Shown here piece after piece: positions 1 to 12,365 of a DNA stretch of 64,000 nt. The first letter of the stretch is position 1; each line of letters starts with the position of its first letter. The notes beneath the pieces were generated by a model. It made no database searches and was not told where the DNA came from. It was given only the letters and a program-made list of their open reading frames with translations. This DNA comes from Litsea cubeba (Eukaryota > Streptophyta > Magnoliopsida > Laurales > Lauraceae). The stretch is from positions 111,444,108-111,508,107 of the forward strand of contig CM022948.1 in the NCBI GenBank assembly GCA_012931725.1. Reading direction: 5' to 3'. The translations under genes and the position numbers were made by a program.

Positions 1-168
1 GGCCCTCAAACAAGTACATTCATGTTTGGATGGTTTCAGTTTTGCTCATAGCCAGGTCCTAGGGAGACCTTCAATTGCCTTATTTCCCCATGATTGTCAT
101 GCTTTTGATGGGCCCCATAGGGTGAACTGTCCCTAGATTGCATTCCTGATTCTCTCTCTCTCTCTCTC

Positions 169-211
<43 letters not shown>

Positions 212-1577
212 AAGAATGTTTATTGAGAAGCACTCTAAACCTACTTATTTTTGGTACTTCAGATCCAAATCTAGTCTTTTACCGTCAACAGCAATGCGAA
301 TATATCAAAGGTCTAGCAGCTTACTCACAGAAGCAAGTATATCAACCATGTAAATGTAATAAGTCTTGACTCAGCGATAAACATGAGTGTAATTGACTTA
401 ATCTTGCAGGTGACCAACTTTTAATTTTAAAAAAGCACTAATGGTATTGTAACAGGCTGACTTCTCTACGCCATGCAAGGGCTTTGCTGCACAATACACC
501 ACGAAGACTTGGAAATTTGAAGTTGGTAACAAAAATGGTTAGTTTGCAAGAGCATAAGGTCTCGATGGTAGGCAACTAGCTGTTTTGATACCTACCAGCC
601 CATATATGTACGGTATTAATGTCATAAATTATCCCATCAGACCAAGAGAGATTGAATGTGAATGAGGTACGAATGGTGATACGATTAAGACTAAGAGGAT
701 GGCAGTAGCATGATACCTCACATCTTCTACTTCTTCGTGTGTTATGAAAAATAATCGAAATAATGTAGGTAATGATTGAACACTTAGATGGAATTCTTGA
801 ATGACTAACAACTTCTTAGAGAGTTTTGGGGTTTTTAGTGTTCCCAACATAACTTATGTGTTGATAATGTTAATGTATGGTTTTGAATTGCATTATTTGT
901 TCTTTGTTTCTTCTCTTAAGTTTTGCATATCAACAAACACTCCAAAGGAAAACATATTGAAAGATAAAAATGCTGATTGAAATAAGCAATAAACAGTGAA
1001 AGATTTGAGACTAATTTTGTTATGTTCCAAATACGAATGGAGCCAATTATTGTTGCGATAATTTGGTGCAGACAAAAGCTACAACTTTAGTTACTCATGG
1101 CCTTAAAAAAACTAGTTCCATACATATATACATTTATATTGATATTAAATGAATACATACATATGTATTTGGTAATTACTATAGCGAGTAAAGGTCATGA
1201 AGTAGTGAAGACTAGAACTGTGGGCGAAGAAAGCTACATAGTTGGGGTTTTTCTTCTGCTTTTCCCCGTCTATTTTAGTGTGGTGGAAGGTGTTGTAGCT
1301 TGATACTATACTTTCCAATTATAAGGACACTAATCAAACACTTGGATATTGTCTTTGTTATTATTGGCCCAGATCAATGCGCTAGGGCTTCGAAGAAAAT
1401 GATGATGATGATGACGACTGTCTTTGTTAGTAACCTCCATTTTTCCTTAAAACATTCTTTCATTACATTTTTTCCTTGAGTGAGTGTTATCCTTGTAGAG
1501 AAAGTGTGACAAAAACAAGGTAATTAACCATCCATGTGAGTAGGTGAATCTGGTTCAGACTTTCAACTAACAAGAGG

Positions 1578-1636
<59 letters not shown>

Positions 1637-2660
1637 ATGAAAATATTTCAGCAAAGCATGTTTTATCCAGCTACCATTCAATTCAAAGACGTGTGGCCAC
1701 CTTCTGAATCAGTTCTTCTCTCTACATAAACTTTGAAAAAGCTGTTCGCACAAATTTATGAGGTTTTCACATGTTAATGTAAGGACTATTAATAGACAAA
1801 GACCACTTCAAAACTATTAACTTAGTTTGAATGTTGAAAAATCCAGAAGCATCACTGATCTGACATTCCTAGAAAGTTCAAATGACAACTTTACTGACTG
1901 TAATTCCACATATATATGAGAGCTTTTCTGGAATGTCCAGGTTGTTCCTAGTTGAGGAATATGTTCCAAGCTTGTGCGGCCCACTTGACTCCCCAATGAT
2001 CAATCTAAGATCTTTACGCACACTAAAACACACCACCCCCTCCCCATAGGCTGGACCATGCTAGCTTGTCCTTCCTGAGATCTCTCTTTCTCTACAATGA
2101 TTAGAGCAAAGATTACAGTCCACTTATTTTTTTAACAAGTTTTCCTAATTTCATTTCTTATAACAAGTACTTCAATATTAGAAGTCATACACTTCAAACA
2201 AATTTAATTCAAAAGCTCAATGCTTTTTTAATAAATAATCTCCATGGTCCAGTCACACACACAGATAGATGGGGTTCTTTATTCACAAGTAAATTTTAAT
2301 ATAAACATTGACGATCAGTTTTAAAACATGCACTGACATTCAATGAACCAATGAGTTCCCTAAGATGGGTCAGTAACATTCACACTTTTGCTTGATTGAC
2401 ATGGGTTCTTTAGGTATGAAGGTAAGCAAATATTTCAACATCATAATGGTGGGGGAAACATGAAGAGATGTTAATGATTGGTGGGCGAAAACTCCCAATC
2501 ACTATCAATGACTAGCAGGCAAATCATTTCACAACCTAAAAAACTTTGATTGAATTGCTTCTTTTTTTTTTCCATCTTGAATCATGCAGTGATCAGTCTC
2601 TCTTCAGTCATTTAGGTTATAAGGGGTAGGTAACGTACCAAGTCACTCAATTGATCATGT
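1..2660. other. Intergenic, low-complexity, no gene seen
   Basis: AT-rich non-coding sequence. It holds a CT-rich microsatellite at about 151-218 and a long (GA)n tract at 1580-1633; the short open frames over them are simple-sequence artefacts. A stretch at about 455-535 stays open on both strands next to an acceptor-like sequence, but I could not join it to anything and do not call it a gene. Confidence 0.6.
1580..1633. repeat. (GA)n microsatellite
   Basis: About 27 uninterrupted GA dinucleotides. On the minus strand it produces a Leu-Ser repeat in a spurious frame. It is a probable length-polymorphic site. Confidence 0.95.
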
Positions 2661-2664
2661 CCAT

Positions 2665-2830
2665 CAAGCATGGGCGGACACACATGTAGTGGTCTGGGGT
2701 TGAAGCCCCCACCAAACTGGAAAAATGCTATTGAGGTGTCTAAAGCTAATTCAGCATAGCTCCCACTAAAAAAATTGTTCAGCCCCCATCTATTTTTCAA
2801 AACTCTCTCTCCCTCTAAAAAATCTCCAAA
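2665..2830. mobile_element. Degenerate hAT-like MITE remnant
   Basis: It starts with GGGCGGACACACATG and contains a GGGTTGAAGCCCCCACC segment like the one in the better-preserved element at 17524-17700 (TTTGAAGCCCCCGAG). Both are degenerate and the ends here are not clear. The family assignment rests on that shared segment. Confidence 0.4.
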
Positions 2831-2890
2831 CTGGAAAAGACCCTCAAATCACACTCCATATCCGGCATTGGTGCGCCACCGTTGTCCCTC

Positions 2891-3066
2891 TAAAGGGCTC
2901 ACCCGGTGCACAAAGTGCTCCCCGGCTAAGCGGGGGTAGGGGGAGGGTGGGCGCATGTGTACGCAGCCTTACCCTTGCATTTTTGCAAAGAGGCTGTTTC
3001 CACGCCTCGAACCCGTGACCTCGAGGTCACCAAAGGAGCAACTCTACCGTTGCGCCATCCCTCTCT
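2891..3066 (-). mobile_element. Au-type SINE, minus strand
   Basis: Read on the minus strand it begins with a tRNA-like head: an A-box region around GCAACGGTAGAGTTG and a B box GGTTCGAGGCG (3003-3013). The body carries the AAACAGCCTCTTTGCA segment, then GGTAAGGCTGCGTAC, and ends in GTGCACCGGGTGAGCCC. This order and wording match the Au SINE family that is widespread in flowering plants. The 3' end is slightly degraded and I found no clean TSD. Confidence 0.85.
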
Positions 3067-5390
3067 AGGTAGGTATTCATTGTGGCGCGCGCGGCGCCGC
3101 CACTTTCCATTTTTCATTTTGTTCTTGAAAACTCCTCTCTTGGTAGGTCCCCTTATTTGTTCAATTTCTCTGCTTTCGTGTACCGATTGCTAATTTGCTT
3201 AACTTTTGCTCGATCATTGTGAGCATCAATTTCAAGCTTGATTTTTAACTCAAATCGAAGCCTATTTAGATTCAAACACAAACTTTATTTATATTAATAA
3301 AATGCAACTTAAGTAAAAATGGGTTTGAATATTGGACACAAATCTAATTTTATTTATTTAAATACTTTAGTACTTAAGACTATAGTTCAACCCTATTGAT
3401 TAATACCTTTCTTTTGGCCATTTTTTTTTTATATTTTTACTTAGTTATATACAATGGCTAAGAAGAGCGGGCCAATGGTTGTCTTGGATTTATTCATTTC
3501 AAAAGGACAGCTTCGTTTTAGAAGGATAGAAGAACGAGAATATATAACTTAATAAAGTGTTGGCTCTTTATCTCATATGGTGTTATAAAAAACTAGTGTG
3601 ATTTTTTTAATAGCTCTTATAACTCAGACGACACGTATGAGTTTGGCCGTCACTAAAACTCATCTTTCAGGTTAATATTTTGAATAAAAAAAATTATTTT
3701 TCTCAAACTCCCCTCAGACGAAAAGCCTGGGTCCGGTGGGGCATCAAGTTTAATTAAACACGAACTATTTATCACATTCAGCACAGTAGAAGTTTCATCA
3801 GTCAAGCAACTTGGACCGTTTAGTTGTGCAACTATTGGGCCATGTCTAACCCAAATGGGGACTAATCTATGATTGCTCTGGATCAGTCTTGGGAGGATCC
3901 ACAAGTTGAAGATGGGACCCACACTTTTGATGGAATCAGAATGGATGAATGGCCTCTTTTGTTAGGATTACAAGAGTCACATGTGTATGGTCTTGGATTG
4001 CTGCGCGAGAAAGAATTGTCTAATACCGTCTAATAGGCCAAAGAAGTGAAAAAGACATGGAAATGATGGAATGTTAGAAATGTGGTAGATGTAACCTTTA
4101 ATTTCCTTGCAAATAGCCAGTAAATTCAGTGTATTGTAGTGGGTGAGGCACCTTCCTACCTATCAGTCGATGGTAAAAAACACGTGACTGCTACTCATTC
4201 ATTATCTAATTACATCCTACACACTAACTGTTCCTGCGGAGAATTAATTCATTTTTCAGGTGGTGGAATCATGGCCCATGATTTTATGGGCCAAACCAGC
4301 GATTGGATGGGCCTCACAGTGAATAAGGGACACCCCAAGCGGGGATCTTCCCATATCTAATAGTCAATGATTTGTTAGTCTTTTTTTTTTTTTTTTTTGT
4401 TAAATCTATAAAAGATACACCTTTATGGGAGAATGTATAGGAGAGATAATAGAAAATGTGTATCATTGATGACATGTGTTACACTTACATCGGCTAAAAA
4501 CGCTAGGGGGAGTTTTATAGCGTACCTCTATGTATATCTATATATATATATATATATATTACGTATGATTTATTAATCTAAGATTCCAAGCTGTTATATG
4601 ATTGGTCCAGGTTTAGTTCCGGATTCATTAGCTATATGAATCTCAGATTTTAAAAATCTAGGTCGAAATTCAAAGAGTGCCAAGATACTAATCCATCACC
4701 AAATCAAATCCTAAACCAAAATATTATACATGTGGATTGTCTATTGGTATAAAAATAATCTGTGATTCGGATCATTGCAAAACAGACACAGTGCACCCCA
4801 CACCCACACCCACACCCACACCCACATAGAGATATATATGTGTTTATTAGGAGTAGATCGATTGTCCCAATCAAATTATCCGAGCTCTTAATTCTTAGGT
4901 AGCCATTTATAAAAGTGGATTTGTTGTTGTTCTTTAAATGAAATGGTTAACGTTTGAGAACTGTCACGTAGGAGTGAGTTCCCAGACATATAGATGTATA
5001 TGAAGGCTCCTCATCTTAAATTTTCCTAGGAGTGTGCAAAATATCAATCCCTTTAGATCATTTTAACCCCATAATCTCCAACCTTCAAGTTTAATAGTTT
5101 TAGAAGACGTTATTTTCTTGGATTTTAATGGGAATGGTAGGATGAGTGTCGCATTTGGCCTCATGGCATTTCACAGGGTCTAGTCTCTGTGAGAGGTAAC
5201 TTGTTCATTCTGACTTGAATATTTCTAAGTCCTGAGTCGCCCCTCTATTCCGGTCGATGGTTTCTGTTAATAACCAGTAATACCAAAAATTTGAATTGTT
5301 AGTGAACGGCACAAGAATTTATATCAACAGGTTCGGATAGCAAGAACCTGGATTTGGGTCTAATTAGCTTTCATCCTTGGATTCTTCTGG
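3067..5390. other. Intergenic, no gene seen
   Basis: Mostly AT-rich DNA. It contains a poly-T run at about 4381-4398, an (AT)n run at about 4540-4559, and a hexamer array of CCCACA units at 4794-4826. Nothing coding is supported. Confidence 0.6.
4794..4826. repeat. (CCCACA)n microsatellite
   Basis: Five to six tandem copies of a C-rich hexamer, followed by (TA)n-like sequence. Confidence 0.9.
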
Positions 5391-5394
5391 AGCA

Positions 5395-5586
5395 ACCCTT
5401 TGGACCCCATGCGGCATGTGTGACCAACCAAATACGAACCAACTCCTTCTCCCATACCATACGCACTCCTCAACTGTAAAAGTAACCAACAGAAAATGAT
5501 ATTGATGGATGCATGTTTAAAAGAGAGACAGCACCAGCACCAGAATAAGGATCAAGCTCTACTGAAGGCTGAGAGAGAAAGGAAAG
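5395..5586 (+). promoter_or_regulatory. TKPR2 promoter and leader with AC-element cluster
   Basis: Three ACCAAC cores lie upstream of the reductase start codon: 5423-5428 (extended to the full AC-II element ACCAACC), 5438-5443 and 5485-5490. A CAACTG MYB core lies at about 5471. AC elements are bound by R2R3-MYB factors that control phenylpropanoid and tapetal wall genes. A weak TATA-like TGTTTAAAAG lies at about 5514-5523. The leader is purine-rich and the start context is AAAGATGGC. Sites are seen directly; MYB control is inferred. Confidence 0.5.
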
Positions 5587-8500
5587 ATGGCAGAGTTCTG
5601 TGTGACAGGAGGGACCGGATTCATAGGGGCTTACTTGGTTAAGGCCTTGCTTGAAAAGGGCTACTTGGTTCGCACCACAGTGCGAGACCCAGGTCAGTTA
5701 CTTCTTTTATTTTCATCAATGACTGCCTCTGTTAATCTAAAATCCTCGAACAACTACCATGACAGCCAGGAGGGGTGGACCAAGCACATCCACGTGGGGG
5801 CGGTTGCACCCATTGGACCTCAGACCGCTTCAAAGAACTGGGTCAATTCTATCTATCAAGATAAAAATTCTACTTCCCTCGCATAATGCAGAGGAGGCTA
5901 TTAAATCTCGGTCAATTCTATCCATTAGGATCACCGCTCTCAACTTGATATGAATTGACTTGGATCAAGAAAGGTTTTCATTCTTATATAGTAAAATTTG
6001 TGTGACTTCCTCAACAGGTCGAAAACTCGCATTTGATTGCGTGTCAAGGTGGTTGGCAGAATAAAAATGAAAAAGCGGGTAATTTGTAAATAATACAGGT
6101 AGCCTTACATGTAAATTTGCCTATCTTCTGGTTATTCAATTGCACAAGGGCTCAAAGAATCCAGTCCATCCATCAGTAGACAGCCTCTTGTGTGGAATAT
6201 TGACCATTAATTGAACTACCAACAAGTAGAAAAGAATGAGATCCATCACTCACGTCTTGAATGGTCAAGTCAACTCTAATGATAAGGCCTGGAAATTGGT
6301 CATACACTCGTACTTGTAAAACGCCACTTCCCCAGTTAACTCGGAAGATCACTGAGTCAGGTGGCCCATGCAGTGTCTGATCCTGTTTTAGTAGAAACAA
6401 TCAGTCTTGCTCGACCGACTCAGAAAAGCAACCAGAAACTGAGGTAAGCCTGACCAAGTTTGAGCGGACTCAAGTCTCATTCGACTCAATGCCCTTCTTC
6501 AAGTTGGGTTGACTCAGAGCTTTTGAACCCTGCTGCCAATTTCAATAGAGCTGGGCTTACCTTACAATGGTTCAGGAACTTGTGCATGAGCTAGCGGTTG
6601 GATCATTTCCATGTGTATTCAGCATTTAAGTGGCCCTACACTATAAACACTGAGAAATGGGCCCCAGATGTAAGGACTGGATGGATCAGAAAATGCTATA
6701 ACCTGTACATCAAGTTTAAAAGATTGTTACTTGTCCAAATCTTTAGATGATGCTGAGAAGGTTGGTTTCCTTTGGAGCATGAGTGGTGCCAAGGAAAGGC
6801 TGAAAGTGTTTAAAGCTGATCTAATGGTGGAGGGGAGCTTCTACGACGCTGTAGACGGTGTGGATGGTGTCTTCCACACAGCATCACCTGTTCTTGTGCC
6901 CTACGACTCCAACATTCAGGCAAGCAACATGACACATTTCTATGAAAGACCCATGGCCCTGTTTGGATCCTCAGTTTGCATTCACCAGTTTACCTATAAT
7001 CGGTTAACACATAACAAAACAACTGTGACTGACAGGTGACTCAGGCTTTTCCAAACGCAATATTGATCTTCATTTACATGTAAATCAAGTTAATTGCACT
7101 TGGTTTACGATGATCCAAATGGGCTCCATGGAAATAGATGACACTGTTGCAGACCATGGTCCACCAACTGGCTAGTTGCATAACACTACATGAGATGGGT
7201 ACCTTCAGCCAGTTTCTGGTAAAGCATGCATGTTTCTGATACTTTTAAGATGTTTAAAGTAGAATGTGTTGAAGCTGCAGGAAAATTTGATCGATCCATG
7301 TGTAGAAGGCACAAGGAATGTTCTGAAATCATGCGCCAAAGCGAGTTCCGTCAAGCGGGTTGTACTCACCTCTTCTTCTTCTGCAATCAGATACCGCGAA
7401 GACATGACACAAGCATCCCCTCTGAATGAGTCGCACTGGAGCGATCCTGACTACTGCAAACGCTACAATGTAATCCATGAATGAATTCTTGCCATACTTG
7501 CAGCTCAATGAAATGCATGTCATGATAAGGATGAGTTTATTTTAGATACCTGTACCTTTTGAGTTAAAAATGTTTTATGGATGCAGTTGTGGTATCCATA
7601 TGCAAAGACACTGGCAGAGAAGGCGGCTTGGCAACTGGCAGAAGAGACTGGAATTGATCTTGTTGTGGTGAACCCGACTTTCATTGTGGGTCCCTTGATC
7701 ACACCACAGCCAACCAGCACCCTTCGCATGGTTCTCAGTTACATGAAAGGTTAGTGATATTCAGACTTGGATCGTAATACTGTTCTTTAGAGGAATGACA
7801 AATTTATAAGAATCATAATCTTGAAGAATAGATTATGAAGATCTGTTCCTTTCCTACACCCTACACAGAGTATGCAATACTTATTGATACATAGCCATTA
7901 ATTTTAGTTCACAGAACTGAGGTTGATGACAGAGAACCCATATATGCCTTTTTTCCCTCTTTTGACATGCATATTCATGTAGACCTTAAAACAAGATTTC
8001 AAAGATAACAAATATGAAGAAACACCAGTTTTGGGACTAGTGTAAGTACCAAATAAGAAGACCACAAGATGACCCTGTCATTCTAAAGGGTTTCAAACTA
8101 TGCAAGGAAACATGTAGCCGCCTTCTAGTTCGATTGTGTTCATTCTCACCATACTTTTGAACCACTAGTTCTACTTACAACGGACCCTTTGCTTCTAATA
8201 TTTTTGTACAAATGGTTTATTAAATATTTAAAATAACTTTTCAATTTTTTGCGATGTTTAAATGTCATCTTGTATAGGAGAAGCCAGTGTCTATCCAAAC
8301 TTCAGAGTGGGGTTTGTCCACATAGAGGATGTGATTTCCTGCCACATTGTGGCCATGGAGGACAGTAGAGTCACAGGCAGACTCATATGTTCGAATACAG
8401 TTGCTCATTGGTCAGAGATAATTGAGATGCTAAAGGCCAAATATCCATCCTACCCAATTACAGACAAGTAAGTTTAAATGGATGCTTTTAATGTTTTCTC

Positions 8501-8699
8501 GAAAACAAATTTAAGTTGGGTTGAAAGAACTTCTTGAATGGAAATGGTATATTTTCAGGTGTGGACAACAAACAGGTGACAACAACCCGCATCACATGGA
8601 TACCAGCAAGATCAAACAGTTGGGATTTTCCAATTTCAAGACTCTGGCTCAAATGTTGATGATTGTATCAAGAGCTTCCAGGTGAAGGGACTTCTTTGA
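5587..8699 (+). CDS. TKPR2: Tetraketide alpha-pyrone reductase 2 (CCR/DFR-like), six exons
   Basis: NADPH-dependent reductase of the extended SDR superfamily. TKPR2 reduces the keto group of hydroxyalkyl alpha-pyrones made by tapetal polyketide synthases, giving sporopollenin precursors for pollen exine. Exons: 5587-5692, 6747-6919, 7281-7469, 7587-7749, 8278-8467, 8559-8699; phases agree at every junction. The nucleotide-binding TGGTGFIG is at residues 6-13, the HTASPVL motif follows in exon 2, TSSSS is near residue 125, and the catalytic Y159-x3-K163 (YPYAK) is in exon 4. Blocks such as LNESHWSDP and SNTVAHWSEII match TKPR2 rather than TKPR1, DFR or CCR. Intron 2 begins with GC (6920-6921). 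In exon 6 the ATG-TT-GAT-GAT context lacks one base, so the literal frame stops at 8683-8685 (315 aa) whereas the family frame runs to 8699 (320 aa). It is convergent with the gene ending at 9523. Confidence 0.9.
6920..7280 (+). other. GC-AG intron 2 of TKPR2
   Basis: The 5' splice site is CAG|GCAAGC and the 3' site is CTGCAG|GAA. This non-canonical GC donor has the strong consensus expected of GC-AG introns. It is the position that leaves a phase-0 junction between ATT-CAG and GAA-AAT, giving the family's conserved NIQE-type join. Confidence 0.8.
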
Positions 8700-9522
8700 G
8701 GACTTTGACTGCCATAATTCACCAAGTTTATTAGCTTAGAGAGATCAATGGTCTCTAGTCAGAAGTTTCTTTTTAAGTGCCAACTTTTTCTTACATATAT
8801 AAAACTAAGATACTGGGAACGCAGATTTCTTTCACTGATAATAACTTGGAATTTCTAGCATCTTCCATCTTTATTGGACAAAATTAGGCATGTCAAATGC
8901 TTGTGTCAGTTGTGTTCTAAATTGGATTAGTATACGTCTTGACTATCACAATCAGACAGTTGTATGGAGTCACTGCTTCAGTGAAGCAAAAAAATAAGGA
9001 CTCAGTGGATTCAGAAATCTTTTCAAACAGATGTATGGATGAAGTGTGTGATTGTGCACGCGTGTTTGTGTAGAATCCTGTTCTCTGTCCTGTTGGTCTT
9101 GGTCCTCATATAGCCATATGCGCCTGACCTCGTGGGCCGACTTGGAAGCATGCCAATCAGAGGTATGGCGGATTGGAAGGTCTATGCATGAATTAATAAT
9201 AGTCTCAAAAATCAGCCTGACAAGATTATCATAGAGGTATGGAATTTGAGTCCCTGAAGATCGTATTACAATTGACGTTTATACAAAAAAAGATGTATTA
9301 CAGTTTGGCAAAGGCTACCATTCAACAGATTCTAAATATATATTATCAGAGTCGAGAAAACATTTTGGGTGGCCATAAATGATAACACTTTAGCACTACT
9401 CTCCATTTCTCAGTGGGCATTATGCCATTATATAAACACTAACGCAGGCAAACAAGACATGTATCTTCTGAAATTATAAGAGAAACCTATCCAGAATACT
9501 TTCTAGAAGTACAAGATGATCA
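8700..9522. other. Spacer between convergent genes
   Basis: 3' flank of TKPR2 and of the minus-strand gene that ends at 9523. No coding signal or clear repeat was seen. Confidence 0.6.
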
Positions 9523-9844
9523 TTATTCATCAAGGATATATTGAGCATATTCCTCCGGCAGATGGAAGTTCAGCAAAGGCATGCTGTCTTTAAACATTTT
9601 ACCTGACTTGGGCATAACATGCCAGTGAAGGACTGAGTTTGATTTCCTTGCCCAGTAGGTTGCTTCCCTGCACAAGCCAATAGTTTAGAACAAAACAATG
9701 ATGATGATTTAAGGTGTTTGGACAAGCCTAAGATCGTGGATTATAATCTAAAACTGTCATACTGATGGGTGACCAATCGTAAGGCAATGCAAGGGATGCA
9801 TTACTTTTCATGAAATATTGCAATGTTAAAAGCTAGCATGACTC

Positions 9845-10010
9845 ATTATCATCATCAAAGGCTTGTCTCTACTATGTTAGGGGTCGGCTACATAAATTCT
9901 ATTTCTCCATTCCGATCTATCTTGACCTGAATCATTAAATAAGTTGCAATTCTTCATATCTATTTTACTACCTCTCCATCCACATTCTCTTTAGCCTACA
10001 CCTTCCTTTT
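9845..10010 (-). mobile_element. RTE-type LINE 3' fragment
   Basis: On the minus strand it reads through a degenerate copy of the RTE reverse-transcriptase tail (a KRMWMER-like stretch, then sequence ending GTAGCCGACCCC) and into the TTTGATGATGAT type of 3' end. A related fragment lies at 28375-28512 on the plus strand. It lies in the last intron of the minus-strand gene. Confidence 0.6.
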
Positions 10011-10367
10011 GGGCAATATTTAAAGGTAGCATGACTCATGTGATTGCAATATTTGTTGGAAACCTTGTATCCCTCATTACCACCCAAATGCGGGCTTAGG
10101 ATATTAGAAGAAAGGACGATTAAACCTGCCTGATCTATCAATGGATAGGTCTCGGTTCGGAACTTGGTGTGTTCTTTATCAGGGATTATGTGATCCCACA
10201 ATGATATCCGGAGAAGAAAGAAATGAGATCGATATCATGAAAGAAAACTCAGTTCAACTTCATGCTAAAACATTAAAATTTTAACTGTTGCTACTTGCTG
10301 CCACATAAACAACAAAGTCTTAAACAGGGTCCATCACCGAGCCTCAGAAAAGGGTAAAGGTTGCAGG

Positions 10368-10372
10368 GACAT
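10368..10372. other. TSD GACAT, left copy
   Basis: It matches 14422-14426 and frames the LTR retrotransposon exactly, as expected of integrase-made 5-base duplications. Confidence 0.95.
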
Positions 10373-11260
10373 TGTAAGTGCACAAAAATTCACGGACCCG
10401 GGGGGGTTGTGTTCTTGCGACTCACTGAGGAGGACGAAGGCTGAGGCTCCCCGTCTCCTCGTTGATGATGGAAGAACCGATGCCTGAGAACCTGGAAGGG
10501 GGAGAAGAAACGGGTCAGAGGACCCTGGCTGTGGGCAGCGCAGGGCTCTCCGATGCCTAAGTCAGTATGAGTACTGGACAGTAGGAGGAGATTTTAGGGG
10601 AAGAAGGTGATACCAGAGTGGCTCTCTCGGACGGGAGAGAGAGTCAGCCAGAGGGAGCCCCTTTTACTGCTCTGGTTTGCCCCCTTTTATAGAGGAGGAG
10701 CGGGAGATAGTTGACTTTGGAGAGAGAGGAGGCAGGAGACAATGAGGTGGTTAGCCGTCCCATCACAGCCCACTCTGGCGTCTGTGGACGCCGATCTGTC
10801 GGGAAGCATGGGCGGCATGGGAGGCTCTGTCTGTCAGAGAGTATAGGCGTGCCCCTGTCTTGTCGCGCATGCTCTAGCGTGCTTAAGTGTCCAAGGGTGG
10901 ACAGCTGTCAGGCCCTGCCTTGGCTAGTCCTGGCATCCTGACCGAGGTCGGGGAGCCGAGGTCGGCGAGGACCTTGACTTGGCTAGAGACCCTGCAGAGA
11001 CGCCGAAGTGGAGGACCGGGGAGGAGTCCCTAGCCGAGCTGGAGACGACCTGCCGAGGTGGAGCTCCGCCGGGCTCGGAGCGTCCTGGCCGAGGTGGAAA
11101 TGTCGTGCAAGGGGCCGAGATGAGTCTCTGGCCGGAGTGGGGCACTAGGCCGAACTGGCGGACGTTGAGACGGGCCTTGCCGAGATGGCCTAGCTGGCGC
11201 CGGAGCATGAGATAGAGCATCCGGCCAGTCATCCGGTGAGTTCGGAAATATCCCCACACA
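10373..11260 (-). repeat. 3' LTR of the gag-only element
   Basis: In element orientation it runs from TGTGTGGGG (at 11260) to CACTTACA (at 10373). A TATA box, TATAAAAG in the minus sense, lies at about 10683-10690. The upstream part is dense in CCGAGNTGGA-like decamers. Confidence 0.95.
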
Positions 11261-11280
11261 ATAGCCCCCCAGCTTCTGAG
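11261..11280 (-). promoter_or_regulatory. Polypurine tract
   Basis: Directly before the 3' LTR in element orientation lies AGAAGCTGGGGGGCTAT, the expected plus-strand priming site for reverse transcription. Confidence 0.7.
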
Positions 11281-11427
11281 CTCGATAGACTGCTCTTTTG
11301 AGGTCAGAAGGTAAGTATCATGGGGGATGACTGGCTGGCAATGAACCAGAGCTAGAGGTTGGCATCACTGCTAAGCTGTAACAGGGTGCTTCTGCCGAGC
11401 TGGAGAGTGAGTACCGAGAGACGCTTA

Positions 11428-12087
11428 TGGAGATCCACTGGCTCGCCACCAGGGGCCTGTGCCGGGCATCTGGCGCGAGGGCCGCGATGCGCCTGCCGCA
11501 CGCAATGGAGATCCCACTGGCTCGTCACCAGGGGCCTGTGCCGGGCATCGGGCGCGAGGGCCGCGATGCGCCTGCCGCACGCAATGGAGATCCCACTGGC
11601 TCGTCACCAGGGGCCTGTGCCGGGCATCGGGTGCGAGGGCCGCGATGCGCCTGCCGCACGCAATGGAGATCCCACCGGCTCGTCACCAGGGGCCTGTGCC
11701 GGGCATCGGGCGAGAGGGCCGCGATGCGCTTGCCGCACGCAATGGAGATCCCACTGGCTCGTCACCAGGGGCCTGTGCCGGGCATCGGGCGCGAGGGCCG
11801 CGATGCGCCTGCCGCACGCAATGGAGATCCCACTGGCTCGTCACCAGGGGCCTGTGCCGGGCATCGGGCGCGAGGGCCGCGATGCGCCTGCCGCACGCAA
11901 TGGAGATCCCACTGGCTCGTCACCAGGGGCCTGTGCCGGGCATCGGGCGCGAGGGCCGCGATGCGCCTGCCGCACGCAATGGAGATCCCACTGGCTCGTC
12001 ACCAGGGGCCTGTGCCGGGCATCGGGCGCGAGGGCCGCGATGCGCCTGCCGCACGCAATGGAGATCCCACTGGCTCGTCACCAGGGG
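11428..12087. repeat. 79-base tandem array inside the LTR element
   Basis: Eight full units and a partial ninth, starting at GGAGATCC near 11428, 11507, 11586, 11665, 11744, 11823, 11902, 11981 and 12060. The units are almost identical and GC-rich. Because 79 is not a multiple of 3, each plus-strand frame cycles through all readings of the unit. This gives three overlapping long open frames of about 225-249 codons that are artefacts. Confidence 0.95.
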
Positions 12088-12109
12088 TACGAAGCTCTGG
12101 ATGACTAGT

Positions 12110-12365
12110 GGCGGCAGAGGACCGTGCGATCAAGGCTGACAGCAGAGGACCGTGCCGTCGAAATGACAGTAGAGGGTCGTACGATCGAAGCCGACAGTAG
12201 AGGGTCGTACCGGTGTCGTCGAAGCTGACGGCGCCATCGAAGCTGACAGTAGAGGACCGTGCGATCAAGGCTGACAGCAGAGGACCGTGCCGTCGAAATG
12301 ACAGTAGAGGGTCGTACGATCGAAGCCGACAGTAGAGGGTCGTGCGATCAAAGCTGACGGGCGGT
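12110..12365. repeat. Second tandem block, imperfect duplication
   Basis: A segment built from GACAGYAGAGGRYCGT-type units is duplicated about 136-140 bases apart (near 12115-12210 and 12253-12345). It lies between the gag stop and the 79-base array. Confidence 0.75.

Noticed and set aside
2926..3193. Frames on both strands of 60-78 codons
   Set aside because: They lie on the Au-type SINE.
11359..12139. Three overlapping plus-strand open frames of 225-249 codons
   Set aside because: They are the three readings of a 79-base tandem array inside the LTR element, not proteins.
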